DNA of 7,682 nt, from NCBI GenBank assembly GCA_019241495.1, contig JAFAWZ010000249.1, positions 1-7,682 on the forward strand. Reading direction: 5' to 3'. The notes under the pieces were generated by a model. It saw only the letters and a list, made by a program, of their open reading frames with translations, searched no databases and was not told where the DNA came from. Each line of letters opens with the position of its first letter. Position 1 is the first letter of the stretch. Positions 1 through 5,631 of the stretch are shown piece by piece. A program made the translations under genes and the position numbers. The DNA comes from Acidimicrobiales bacterium (lineage in GTDB: Bacteria; Actinomycetota; Acidimicrobiia; Acidimicrobiales; Palsa-688).

Positions 1-518
1 TGCCAGGCCCGCATGAGCAGGAGGCCGGTGAGCTCTCCGGCGGCGCCGGCGGGCGGCTGGAGGGTGGCGGCGTGCATCCCGGTGATCCGGCACAAGGTGT
101 CAGCGAGGTCCCACAAGAGCGACAGCCAGCCTTGGGTGTGGGAGGCCGGCGCGGCCGGGTGCACGGAGGTGAGACCGGGCAGTGAGGCGGCGTCGTCGCA
201 GAGCTTGGGGTTGTACTTCATGGTGCAAGAGCCGAGCGGGTAGGCCCCCAGGTCGACCGAGTACTGGCGGTGGGTCAGCCGGGTCACGTGGGCGACCAGG
301 TCCCGTTCCGACACCTCGGCCAGCTCGACCGGCTCGGGGCGGAGCAGAGCGGCGGGGACCAGCTCAGAGGCGTCCCAGCCGGGGATGTCGGTGGTACGGA
401 ACGACCATGCCTGGCGTCCCGGAGACGAGTACTCGAAGATGGTCGGCTCGTGAGCCCGCCCGATGAGGGGCGCGCTCGTGGCGCGACCGGCGGGCGCGGG
501 AGTCGGGTCTGCAGCCAT
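1..518 (-). CDS. gcvPB: Glycine dehydrogenase (decarboxylating) subunit 2, N-terminal 172 residues; cut by left window edge
   Basis: This is the start of the second half of glycine cleavage P-protein, which with subunit 1 decarboxylates glycine and passes the aminomethyl group to the lipoyl arm of GcvH. The frame is open from an ATG at 518 to the window edge. Family signatures seen: FEYSSPGRQAWSF near residues 28-40, GAYPLGSCTMKYNPKL at 91-106, and PPAGAAGELTGLL near 155-167. The PLP-binding lysine of the family lies further downstream and is outside the window, so activity cannot be judged. The start ATG shares one base with the gcvPA stop (TGATG), which points to translational coupling; there is only a weak purine-rich stretch upstream (GGAAAAAGTGG). 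It is the third gene of the gcvT-gcvPA-gcvPB operon. The split P-protein differs from the single-chain GcvP of mycobacteria. Confidence 0.95.
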   Translation of the reverse strand, partial: MAADPTPAPAGRATSAPLIGRAHEPTIFEYSSPGRQAWSFRTTDIPGWDASELVPAALLRPEPVELAEVSERDLVAHVTRLTHRQYSVDLGAYPLGSCTMKYNPKLCDDAASLPGLTSVHPAAPASHTQGWLSLLWDLADTLCRITGMHAATLQPPAGAAGELTGLLLMRAW

Positions 519-1891
519 CAACGCACCACTTTTTCCAGGCAAGCCACGTAACTGTCGATCTGGCTGCGGGTCCGCCGTTCGGTCACTGCGACCAGGAGCC
601 CATCACCACCGAGGCTCACTGTCCCCCCATCCAGGCCGACCGCCACCCCGGCCAGGAACCCCTCTTCGGCCATGCGGTCGATGACCGTGCCGGCGGGCAG
701 CGGGAGTGACAGGGCGAACTCGCGCAAGGTCGGGGCGGGGGCCAGGAGGGACACGCCGGGGATGGCAGTGAGGGACTCACGGGCGTAGCGTGCACCCCGG
801 GCGCAGCGCAGCGCCATCTCCCGCAGTCCGGACGTCCCGAGCCACGACAGCTGGATCATGCAGGCCACCGCGATCAACGTCTGGTTGGTGCACACGTTCG
901 ACGACGCCTTCTCGCGGCGGATGTCCTGTTCCCTCGCCCGCAGAGTGGTCACATATGCGGGGCGGCCGTCGATGTCGACGGTCCGACCCACCAGGCGTCC
1001 GGGCAGGCGGCGGACCTGCTCCAGACGGCAGGCGAAGAGGCCCAGGTAGGGCCCACCGAACGAAAGCGGCGTCCCGAAGGGCTGCCCCTCCCCCACGACC
1101 ACGTCAGCGCCGAGCTCGCCCGGCGGGCGCAGGAGCCCGGAAGCCACGGGATCGAGACCGACGATGAGGAGGGCGCCGTGCTCGTCGGCGACCCGGCGGG
1201 CGACGGCCACATCCTCGAGGGCGCCCAGGAAGTTGGGGCAGGCGACCAGGAGGGCGGCGGGCGGCTCCTCCACAGCACCACCGATGCCTGGAGCGGCCGA
1301 CCAGTCGGTGATCCCGTCTTGGAGGGGAACGTCGACCAGTTCGTGCCCGGTGCCCACGGCGAAAGTCCGGAGCACCTGGCGCCAGTTGGGATGCACCCCT
1401 CCACTCACCCAGACCCGCTGGCGACCCGTAGCGGCGGTGGCCAGGTTGACCGCCTCGACCGCGGCAGACGCCCCGTCGTACAGCGAGGCGTTGGCGACGG
1501 GGAGACCGGCCAACCGGCCGATCAGGGTCTGGTACTCGAACAGCGCCTGGAGCACGCCTTGGGCGACCTCGGGCTGGTAGGGCGTGTAGGCGGTGACGAA
1601 TTCCGAGCGGAACGTCAGGCGCTTGGTGGCAGAGGGGACCTCGTGGTCGTAGGCGCCCGCGCCCGCGAAGCAAACCAGATCGGGTCCGCAGCGGTTGAGA
1701 CCGGCCAAGCGGTCCATCTCCGCCAATACGTCGGGTTCTGACAGTCCGGCTGGCAGGTCCAGGCCGCCGGCCAGGCGCAAAGCCTCCGGCACGACCTCGA
1801 AGAGCTGCTCGAGCGACGACAGGCCTATCTCGGAGAGCATCCGGTCCAGGTCGGCGTCGGTATGGGGGACGAAGTGACCCAAGCTGATCAA
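518..1891 (-). CDS. gcvPA: Glycine dehydrogenase (decarboxylating) subunit 1
   Basis: Cytoplasmic P-protein alpha subunit, 457 aa, close to the usual length of about 440-450. It forms the PLP-dependent glycine decarboxylase with GcvPB. Conserved family stretches are visible: FVPHTDADLDRML near residues 7-19, FAGAGAYDHEVPS at 75-87, YQPEVAQGVLQALFEYQT at 105-122, GEGQPFGTPLSFGGPYLG at 267-284, and REQDIRREKASSNVCTNQ at 320-337. The assigned start is TTG at 1891, overlapping the gcvT stop as TTGA (4 bases). The purine stretch GAAGAAGAAGGG abuts that TTG, so the in-frame TTG at 1882 (residue 4) has better spacing and is a real alternative. The FVPHTDAD block near the N terminus rules out a much later start. 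The 3' end overlaps gcvPB by one base. Confidence 0.97.
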   Translation of the reverse strand: MISLGHFVPHTDADLDRMLSEIGLSSLEQLFEVVPEALRLAGGLDLPAGLSEPDVLAEMDRLAGLNRCGPDLVCFAGAGAYDHEVPSATKRLTFRSEFVTAYTPYQPEVAQGVLQALFEYQTLIGRLAGLPVANASLYDGASAAVEAVNLATAATGRQRVWVSGGVHPNWRQVLRTFAVGTGHELVDVPLQDGITDWSAAPGIGGAVEEPPAALLVACPNFLGALEDVAVARRVADEHGALLIVGLDPVASGLLRPPGELGADVVVGEGQPFGTPLSFGGPYLGLFACRLEQVRRLPGRLVGRTVDIDGRPAYVTTLRAREQDIRREKASSNVCTNQTLIAVACMIQLSWLGTSGLREMALRCARGARYARESLTAIPGVSLLAPAPTLREFALSLPLPAGTVIDRMAEEGFLAGVAVGLDGGTVSLGGDGLLVAVTERRTRSQIDSYVACLEKVVR

Positions 1892-2970
1892 CCCTTCTTC
1901 TTCACGAACGGCAGCGCCACTACGGTCGCGGGCACGGGACGGCCCCGAAGGTCGATCTCCACCCCGGTCCCTACCGTCAGATCGGGCGGGAGGAAGGCCA
2001 AGGCGATGCCGTGACCGAGGACTGGCGAGAAGTTGCCGCTGGTGACCTCGCCTACTCGTTTTCCGCTGTGGAGCACGTCCGCTCCCCCACGGGGGGGCTG
2101 GCGGCCCTCCGTGGCCAGGCCGGCCAGCAGGCGGGAGACACCCCGGTCCCGCTCGCGCTCGAGCGCTTCACGGCCCCGAAAGCCGCCGGGCTTGGTCCAG
2201 GAGACCACCCACGACAGACCGGCCTGCAGCGGTGTGATCCCGGGGCCCAGCTCATGGCCGTGCAGCGGCAGCGCGGCTTCCAGCCGGAGGGTGTCGCGCG
2301 CTCCTAGGCCGGCGGGCCGTATCCCAGTTCCCAGGAGCGTCTCCCAGAACGCGACGGCGTGCGCCCCCGGAAGGGCGCATTCCACCCCGTCCTCACCCGT
2401 GTAGCCGGTGCCGGCTGCCACGCCGACGATCCCGTTCCACTCGAACCGGGTCACTCGGAACCGTCCTACCGCCGCTGCCTCGGGCACGACGGCGGCCAGG
2501 CGGGCCCGAGCGTTGGGGCCCTGGACGGCGATGATGGCCCGCTCAGCGGTGACGTCGCGGCCGTGGCCCTCGAGCGCGGCCCGCACCCGGGCGGTATTGG
2601 ACGCGTTGGGCATGACGTCGAAGGACTCGTCGTCGGTCCACCAGACGATGATGTCGTCGAGGACCGAGGCGTCGGTGTCGTCGAGCAGGTGGGTGTACTG
2701 GGCCCGCCCGGGCTCCACTTTGGCCAGGTCGTTCGTGAAGGTGCGCTGCAGTAGGTCCCGGGACCCGGCTCCCTCCACCCGCACAGTGCCGAGGTGGCTC
2801 ACGTCGAAGACGACGGCGTCCTCGCGGCATGCCATGTGCTCGGTGAGGGTGCCTCCGGCGTAGGAGAGAGGCATCTCCCAGCCGCCGAAGGGCACCATCT
2901 TGGCTCCGAGCACCCGGTGGGCAGCGTCCAAGGGGGAGCGGCGGAGGGACGGCTCCACGGGGTCGATCAC
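1888..2970 (-). CDS. gcvT: Aminomethyltransferase (glycine cleavage T protein)
   Basis: T-protein releases ammonia from the aminomethyl-lipoyl arm of GcvH and gives 5,10-methylene-tetrahydrofolate. It is 360 aa, full length for the family. Signatures seen: KMVPFGGWEMPLSY near residues 24-37, FDVSHLGTVRVEG at 55-67, an Asp pair in SVLDDIIVW at 102-110 that includes the conserved folate-site aspartate region, GTGYTGEDGVE at 187-197, and GLGARDTLRLEAALPLHGHEL at 221-241. The C-terminal TSGNFSPVLGHGIALAF segment (310-326) is also typical. The start is GTG at 2970, with no clear Shine-Dalgarno sequence, but a TAGGCT -10-like hexamer lies exactly 7 bases upstream, which suggests a leaderless mRNA. 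It heads an operon that overlaps gcvPA by 4 bases. A YgfZ-type paralogue is unlikely, given the full set of GcvT motifs and the gcvPA/PB neighbours. Confidence 0.97.
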   Translation of the reverse strand: MIDPVEPSLRRSPLDAAHRVLGAKMVPFGGWEMPLSYAGGTLTEHMACREDAVVFDVSHLGTVRVEGAGSRDLLQRTFTNDLAKVEPGRAQYTHLLDDTDASVLDDIIVWWTDDESFDVMPNASNTARVRAALEGHGRDVTAERAIIAVQGPNARARLAAVVPEAAAVGRFRVTRFEWNGIVGVAAGTGYTGEDGVECALPGAHAVAFWETLLGTGIRPAGLGARDTLRLEAALPLHGHELGPGITPLQAGLSWVVSWTKPGGFRGREALERERDRGVSRLLAGLATEGRQPPRGGADVLHSGKRVGEVTSGNFSPVLGHGIALAFLPPDLTVGTGVEIDLRGRPVPATVVALPFVKKKG

Positions 2971-2977
2971 CCCGGTC

Positions 2978-2983
2978 AGCCTA
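2978..2983 (-). promoter_or_regulatory. Putative -10 element of a leaderless gcvT promoter
   Basis: TAGGCT on the minus strand fits the actinobacterial TANNNT -10 pattern and sits 7 bases before the GTG of gcvT, placing the transcription start at or next to the first coding base. The hexamer at the -35 position (GTCGGT, 17-bp spacer) does not resemble TTGACA, so an activator or another sigma factor may be needed. This is inferred from pattern and spacing only. Confidence 0.5.
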
Positions 2984-2987
2984 GAGG

Positions 2988-3014
2988 CTGTGACAGGGCC
3001 ACCGACTGTGACAG
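2988..3014. promoter_or_regulatory. Candidate operator: two copies of the palindrome CTGTSACAG upstream of gcvT
   Basis: The 9-mer CTGTGACAG occurs at 2988-2996 and again at 3006-3014, in direct orientation, 18 bp centre to centre. Each copy is itself a palindrome around its middle base (CTGT-G-ACAG). Relative to a start at 2970 the copies cover about -18 to -26 and -36 to -44, flanking the -35 position. This layout suits a dimeric regulator that binds cooperatively. The regulator is unknown; the MerR protein encoded directly upstream (3063-3647) is one candidate. The rest of the 92-bp gap holds a weak 6-bp GC hairpin (3014-3028) and no recognisable glycine riboswitch. Confidence 0.5.
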
Positions 3015-3062
3015 CGGCGAGCCGCCGCCTTCTCCTACCTCGACGTAGTTTGCGACAGCCGC

Positions 3063-3647
3063 TCAGACGGCGCCGGTGGCCGTCTCGCCCATGAGCCCAC
3101 CGCCGGGCGAGCTGGGGGCCGCCTCGCCGGCGGAGTCTGCGGAGTCGGCGGGTAGTTCACCCTTCGATCCGACGGACGGGTCGGGGCGGCGCAGGCCGAG
3201 GCCGGTGATGGCCGCATCTAGCTCTGTCACGACGCCTGCCAGAGGAACGATGTTGAGCACTGTTTGGCCACCCTTGAGAAGATCGATGATCTCCTCGCCG
3301 GTATGGGCCAGAACGGAGCGGCGGTCGTCGATCACCAGGTTCGCGGCCGCCAGGTCCTCTCCGCTGGAATGCAGGCAATCGATGGCCCGGCGGGCGGCTT
3401 GCAGCGAGACACCCCCGTCGAGCAGCCGCTTTATCACCTTTAGCTGCACCAGGTCGGAGTACGAGTAGATGCGCTGCGAGCCACTCCCCCGGGCCTGGGT
3501 TATGGAGGGGTGAAGAAGTCCGGTGCGGGCCCAGTAATCGAGCTGGCGGTACGTGATGCCCACGATCACGCAGACCTGGGGGCCCCGGTAACCTCCGGCT
3601 TCCTGGTCGGTAGAGCCGCCCCGGCGGGACGGTCTTGCCATCGGCAT
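3063..3647 (-). CDS. MerR-family transcriptional regulator, Rv1830 (ResR/McdR)-like
   Basis: A 194-aa DNA-binding protein with a MerR-type winged helix at about residues 20-95: VCVIVGITYRQLDYWARTGLL (25-45) is the helix-turn-helix, GSGSQRIYSYSDLVQLK (54-70) the wing and following helix, and VIKRLLDGGVSLQAARRAID (71-90) the next helices. TYRQLDYWARTGL and GSGSQR are characteristic of the actinobacterial Rv1830 group, linked in mycobacteria to growth and division control and to antibiotic resilience. A short domain follows (about 100-152, with EEIIDLLKGGQTV and VVTELDAAI), where other MerR proteins would have an effector domain. The last 40 residues are Gly/Ser/Pro/Ala/Glu-rich and probably disordered. 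The start ATG at 3647 has GGAGG five bases upstream; the ATG at 3641 is less well spaced. It lies between the nuclease gene and gcvT. I see no metal-binding cysteine set, so a metal-sensing role is unlikely. Confidence 0.88.
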   Translation of the reverse strand: MPMARPSRRGGSTDQEAGGYRGPQVCVIVGITYRQLDYWARTGLLHPSITQARGSGSQRIYSYSDLVQLKVIKRLLDGGVSLQAARRAIDCLHSSGEDLAAANLVIDDRRSVLAHTGEEIIDLLKGGQTVLNIVPLAGVVTELDAAITGLGLRRPDPSVGSKGELPADSADSAGEAAPSSPGGGLMGETATGAV

Positions 3648-3652
3648 GTGCG

Positions 3653-3657
3653 CCTCC
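3653..3657 (-). promoter_or_regulatory. Ribosome binding site of the Rv1830-like merR gene
   Basis: GGAGG on the minus strand with a 5-base spacer to the ATG at 3647 fixes that codon as the start rather than the ATG two codons later. It is the only textbook Shine-Dalgarno in the window, so this gene probably has a leadered mRNA, unlike its neighbours. Confidence 0.75.
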
Positions 3658-3686
3658 GTGGGGGATGACAGTCGAGTAGTTACGCC

Positions 3687-3715
3687 AGTGTGCTCCAGCC
3701 CGGAGGGAAATTCAA
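3687..3715 (-). promoter_or_regulatory. Weak candidate promoter for the Rv1830-like merR gene
   Basis: TTGAAT (3710-3715) and CACACT (3687-3692) on the minus strand are separated by 17 bp and lie downstream of the hairpin that ends the nuclease gene. The -35 is good and the -10 matches the consensus at only three of six positions. The implied leader of about 35 nt would contain the GGAGG site. Transcription could instead read through from the nuclease gene. Confidence 0.3.
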
Positions 3716-3737
3716 CCCCCCTGGCCCGGCTTGTCCC

Positions 3738-3762
3738 GGACTTCGGCCTTCAGCCGAAGTCC
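3738..3762 (-). terminator. Perfect 10-bp stem-loop spanning the stop codon of the DUF151 nuclease gene
   Basis: Minus-strand GGACTTCGGC and GCCGAAGTCC are exact complements around the 5-base loop TGAAG. The TGA in the loop is the stop codon of the upstream gene, so the 5' arm encodes its last codons. No U-run follows (the next bases are GGGACAAGCC), so it is not a classical intrinsic terminator. U-poor hairpin terminators are proposed in actinobacteria; it could also be an mRNA 3'-end stabiliser or processing site. Confidence 0.55.
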
Positions 3763-4241
3763 TCCGGCCGGATACCTTCGATGAAGTCACGAAATTCCGA
3801 GACGAGCTCGTCCGCCTCGCTGGATTCCTCCTCCTCGTCGGGCAGAATCACGCCTTCCGCGTCGAGCAGCTCCTCCTCGGCGAAGATGGGGCTGTCGGCC
3901 CGCACCGCCAGAGCCACGGCGTCCGAGGGTCGGGAAGAGATGACATGGCGCTGGCCGCCGGTCAGGATGCGAATCTCGGCGTAGAAGGTCCTATCCCGCA
4001 GCTCGGTGATGACGATGCACTCGATGCGGGCCCCGAGCTCTTCGAGAATGTTACGCATCAGGTCGTGGGTCATGGGTCGGGGCGTCTCCACCCCTTGTTG
4101 GGCGAAGGCGATCGCCTGGGCCTCGGCCGGACCGATGTAGATGGGCAGGGTCCTACGGGACCCTGTGGTCTCTTGGAGGAGGAGCAGAGGGTTGTTGCTC
4201 GGAATCTCCACCCGGACAGCACTCAGGTGCATCTCCACCAT
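3750..4241 (-). CDS. Bifunctional nuclease (BFN/DUF151) family protein, Rv1829-like
   Basis: A 163-aa cytoplasmic protein of the DUF151 family, named for plant bifunctional nucleases; the function of the bacterial members is not settled. The domain covers about residues 1-135: LPIYIGPAEAQAIAFAQQGV (32-51), RPMTHDLMRNILEELGA (55-71), RTFYAEIRIL (84-93), SSRPSDAVALAVRADSPIFA (102-121), then VILPDEEEE (131-139) and a Glu-rich tail ending EFRDFIEGIRPEDFG. The same C-terminal pattern occurs in the mycobacterial homologue. I start it at ATG 4241, not the upstream in-frame TTG at 4247, because MVEMHLSAVRVE aligns from its first residue with Rv1829 as I recall it, and because a TAACGT -10-like element sits 6 bases before this ATG. 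It stands alone between two MerR genes, in the same order as in M. tuberculosis. Nuclease activity is a family label, not shown by the sequence. Confidence 0.9.
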   Translation of the reverse strand: MVEMHLSAVRVEIPSNNPLLLLQETTGSRRTLPIYIGPAEAQAIAFAQQGVETPRPMTHDLMRNILEELGARIECIVITELRDRTFYAEIRILTGGQRHVISSRPSDAVALAVRADSPIFAEEELLDAEGVILPDEEEESSEADELVSEFRDFIEGIRPEDFG

Positions 4242-4247
4242 GGTCAA

Positions 4248-4253
4248 ACGTTA
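4248..4253 (-). promoter_or_regulatory. Putative -10 element of a leaderless promoter for the DUF151 gene
   Basis: TAACGT on the minus strand fits TANNNT and lies 6 bases before the ATG at 4241. No Shine-Dalgarno is suitably placed (the nearest GGAGGG is over 15 bases upstream of the start). If correct, it supports the ATG start over the TTG at 4247, which would then fall in the promoter-to-start spacer. There is no good -35 hexamer. Confidence 0.45.
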
Positions 4254-4322
4254 CCGTGGGCTGCGGCCCTCCGACGTCCCATATGCCGGCCTCTGGCCCT
4301 GGGGTCCACCAGCGAACGACTT

Positions 4323-4379
4323 GGGCGGCCGCAGGCCGAAGTGATGGCCACACCAAGGGCAAATTTGAGTCGGCCGCCC
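4323..4379. repeat. Inverted repeat in the gap between the FtsR-like and DUF151 genes
   Basis: GGGCGGCCG (4323-4331) and CGGCCGCCC (4371-4379) are exact 9-bp inverted repeats with a 39-bp spacer. The first arm can instead form a local CGGCC/GGCCG hairpin (4326-4338). A further weak GCCGG/CCGGC hairpin lies at 4404-4422, just after the ftsR-like stop. Together they could help end the upstream operon. In DNA this GC-rich, short arms of this kind can arise by chance. The rest of the roughly 200-bp gap shows nothing recognisable except the -10 at 4248-4253. Confidence 0.3.
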
Positions 4380-4440
4380 GAATTGTTCGGAGGCGGGCCC
4401 TATGCCGGCAGGCCGATCCGGCGACTGAGGTGGCCGCGGA

Positions 4441-5628
4441 TCACCGGATCTCGCGTAGCGCCCGATCGACCAGTGCGGCGCGCAGATCCCGTCCGAGGCG
4501 GGCCAGGTCGGCCAGGGTCTCCACGGCCTGGCGCCGGGACTGGGGGTTGCGCTGGCGGAGCAACGGCAGGACTATCTGTTGGAAGAGGTCGGCTTCCCGG
4601 TCGGCCGCGTTGCGCCAGATGCGCAGATGACGCGGCTCCACCCCGTGGCCGGCGAGCTCCGACGCGCATCTCGCCACGGCCACCGCACTCTCGTCGAAAT
4701 ATGCGACGCCCCCAGCCATGGCGTGCGGCGAGATGAGCCCGTACTGCTTGAGCTCGCTGATGAAGGTGGGGGTCGTGCCGACGGCAGCCGCCAGCTCCTC
4801 GACTGTGAAGGTCTCTGCTTCGGAAGTCGGCGACGAGGCGCCCGGGCCGATCCCGGGATGGGAACCGGTCCTGTCCGCCGCGGCGGGCGGCCCGGCCGGA
4901 CGCGCCGAGGTGGGCGGTAAAGGCGGGCTGGGTTGGGCGGGTCGCCGCTGGGGAGCTGCCGGATCGGGAGCGGTCGGATGTGGAGCCGTCGGATCGGGTT
5001 GCTCGGGACCGGCAGCTGACGGAGGGGCAACGCCCGGGGGACCACCCTCGGATCCGCTTCCAGCTCGGCGTCCCGTACCGGGTCCGGTGTCGGGTTGGGC
5101 TCCGGAGGAGACCGGCCGGGCCGGCGCCCCCTCGGAATGCAAGCCGGCGAAGAGGCTGGGCATCGGTGGTGCACCCCGGCTCCGGGCGGGTGATGGGGGC
5201 GACATCGCCTCACGGCCTGGAGCGGCGGTAACGGCGGCTGGGGTCCGGGTCGGGCCGTCGGCGCCCTCGGGCCGTGCTCGGCGACGTGACCCTTGGTGAT
5301 CCTCTGCCTCTTCGGTTACTGGGTCCTGGGCGAACGAGTCTGGGGCTGTCGGGTCTGGGGCTGTTGGGTCTGGGGCTCCGGTCTCCTGCTCGGAGAGGCG
5401 GCCCCGGATGACCTTGAGGGGGAGGAAGTGCTCCCGCTGCTGGCGCAGGATCCAGCGCAGACGCTCGACGTCGGGCTCGTAGAACTTGCGGTAGCCAGAA
5501 GGAGTCCGTTCCGGATCGACCAAGCCCTGGCTTTCGAGGAACCGGATCTTGGAGATGGTGACGTCGGGGAATTCCTCCCGGAGGAGGGACAGCACTTCAC
5601 CGATGGAAAGATGAGACCGTTCGGGCAT
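4441..5628 (-). CDS. FtsR-like MerR-family regulator with an expanded Pro/Ala linker
   Basis: A 395-aa transcription factor related to Rv1828/FtsR, which activates ftsZ in corynebacteria. The N-terminal MerR winged helix (residues 6-80) shows LSIGEVLSLLREEFPDVTIS, KIRFLESQGLV, TPSGYRKFYEPDVERLRWIL and HFLPLKVIRGRL, all typical of this group. The C-terminal domain (about 271-395) shows TVEELAAAVGTTPTFISELKQYGLI, then CASELAGHGVEPRHLRIWRNAADREADL and a helical end. The mycobacterial homologue is about 247 aa as I recall. The extra length is a Pro/Ala/Gly/Ser/Thr-rich linker (about 83-270) with PDPTA repeats, probably disordered. The ATG at 5628 is 3 bases after the stop of the FHA gene, and no strong Shine-Dalgarno is seen, so translation is probably coupled. 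It is the last gene of the gcvH-FHA-merR operon. The fold and family are clear; targets here are inferred from homologues. Confidence 0.88.
   Translation of the reverse strand: MPERSHLSIGEVLSLLREEFPDVTISKIRFLESQGLVDPERTPSGYRKFYEPDVERLRWILRQQREHFLPLKVIRGRLSEQETGAPDPTAPDPTAPDSFAQDPVTEEAEDHQGSRRRARPEGADGPTRTPAAVTAAPGREAMSPPSPARSRGAPPMPSLFAGLHSEGAPARPVSSGAQPDTGPGTGRRAGSGSEGGPPGVAPPSAAGPEQPDPTAPHPTAPDPAAPQRRPAQPSPPLPPTSARPAGPPAAADRTGSHPGIGPGASSPTSEAETFTVEELAAAVGTTPTFISELKQYGLISPHAMAGGVAYFDESAVAVARCASELAGHGVEPRHLRIWRNAADREADLFQQIVLPLLRQRNPQSRRQAVETLADLARLGRDLRAALVDRALREIR
4951..5010 (-). repeat. 15-bp tandem repeat cluster coding PDPTA-type pentapeptides (distal linker block)
   Basis: Four diverged 15-bp units (4951-4965, 4966-4980, 4981-4995, 4996-5010; e.g. 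plus-strand GGGAGCTGCCGGATC and GGGAGCGGTCGGATG) code for PDPTAPHPTAPDPAAP in the linker of the FtsR-like protein. The units keep the reading frame and appear to be in-frame expansions. Confidence 0.6.
5339..5383 (-). repeat. 15-bp tandem repeat cluster coding PDPTA (proximal linker block)
   Basis: TCTGGGGCTGTCGGG (5339-5353) is followed by a copy with one change (5354-5368) and a diverged third copy (5369-5383), read on the plus strand. On the coding strand they give PDPTAPDPTAPD just after the MerR DNA-binding domain. The same pentapeptide is encoded at 4951-5010, over 300 bp away, by units with different bases. Confidence 0.7.
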
Positions 5629-5631
5629 GGG

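Noticed and set aside
13..551. Several overlapping plus-strand frames at the left edge
   Set aside because: The minus strand here encodes the clear N-terminal part of GcvPB, running off the window. The plus-strand frames lack any recognisable motif.
2971..3062. Possible glycine riboswitch upstream of gcvT
   Set aside because: The gap is 92 bp, does not show the conserved glycine-aptamer core sequences I would expect, and the probable start of transcription lies at the GTG itself.
3666..3671. TGACAG half-site upstream of the Rv1830-like gene resembling the gcvT palindromes
   Set aside because: Only six bases match, the other half of the palindrome is absent, and the same hexamer occurs inside coding sequence near 705-710; chance is a sufficient explanation.
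4245..4247. TTG at 4247 as the start of the DUF151 gene
   Set aside because: It lies between the TAACGT -10-like element and the ATG at 4241. The family alignment begins at the ATG, and no Shine-Dalgarno supports the TTG.
3690..4736. Long plus-strand open frame of 348 codons
   Set aside because: It runs antisense across the well-recognised DUF151 gene and into the FtsR-like gene. Its low-complexity Arg/Gly/Pro product resembles no family and is a typical high-GC shadow frame.
4718..5299. Plus-strand open frame of 193 codons opposite the FtsR-like linker
   Set aside because: Gly/Pro/Ala-rich translation is the mirror of the Pro/Ala linker on the coding strand; no domain is recognisable.
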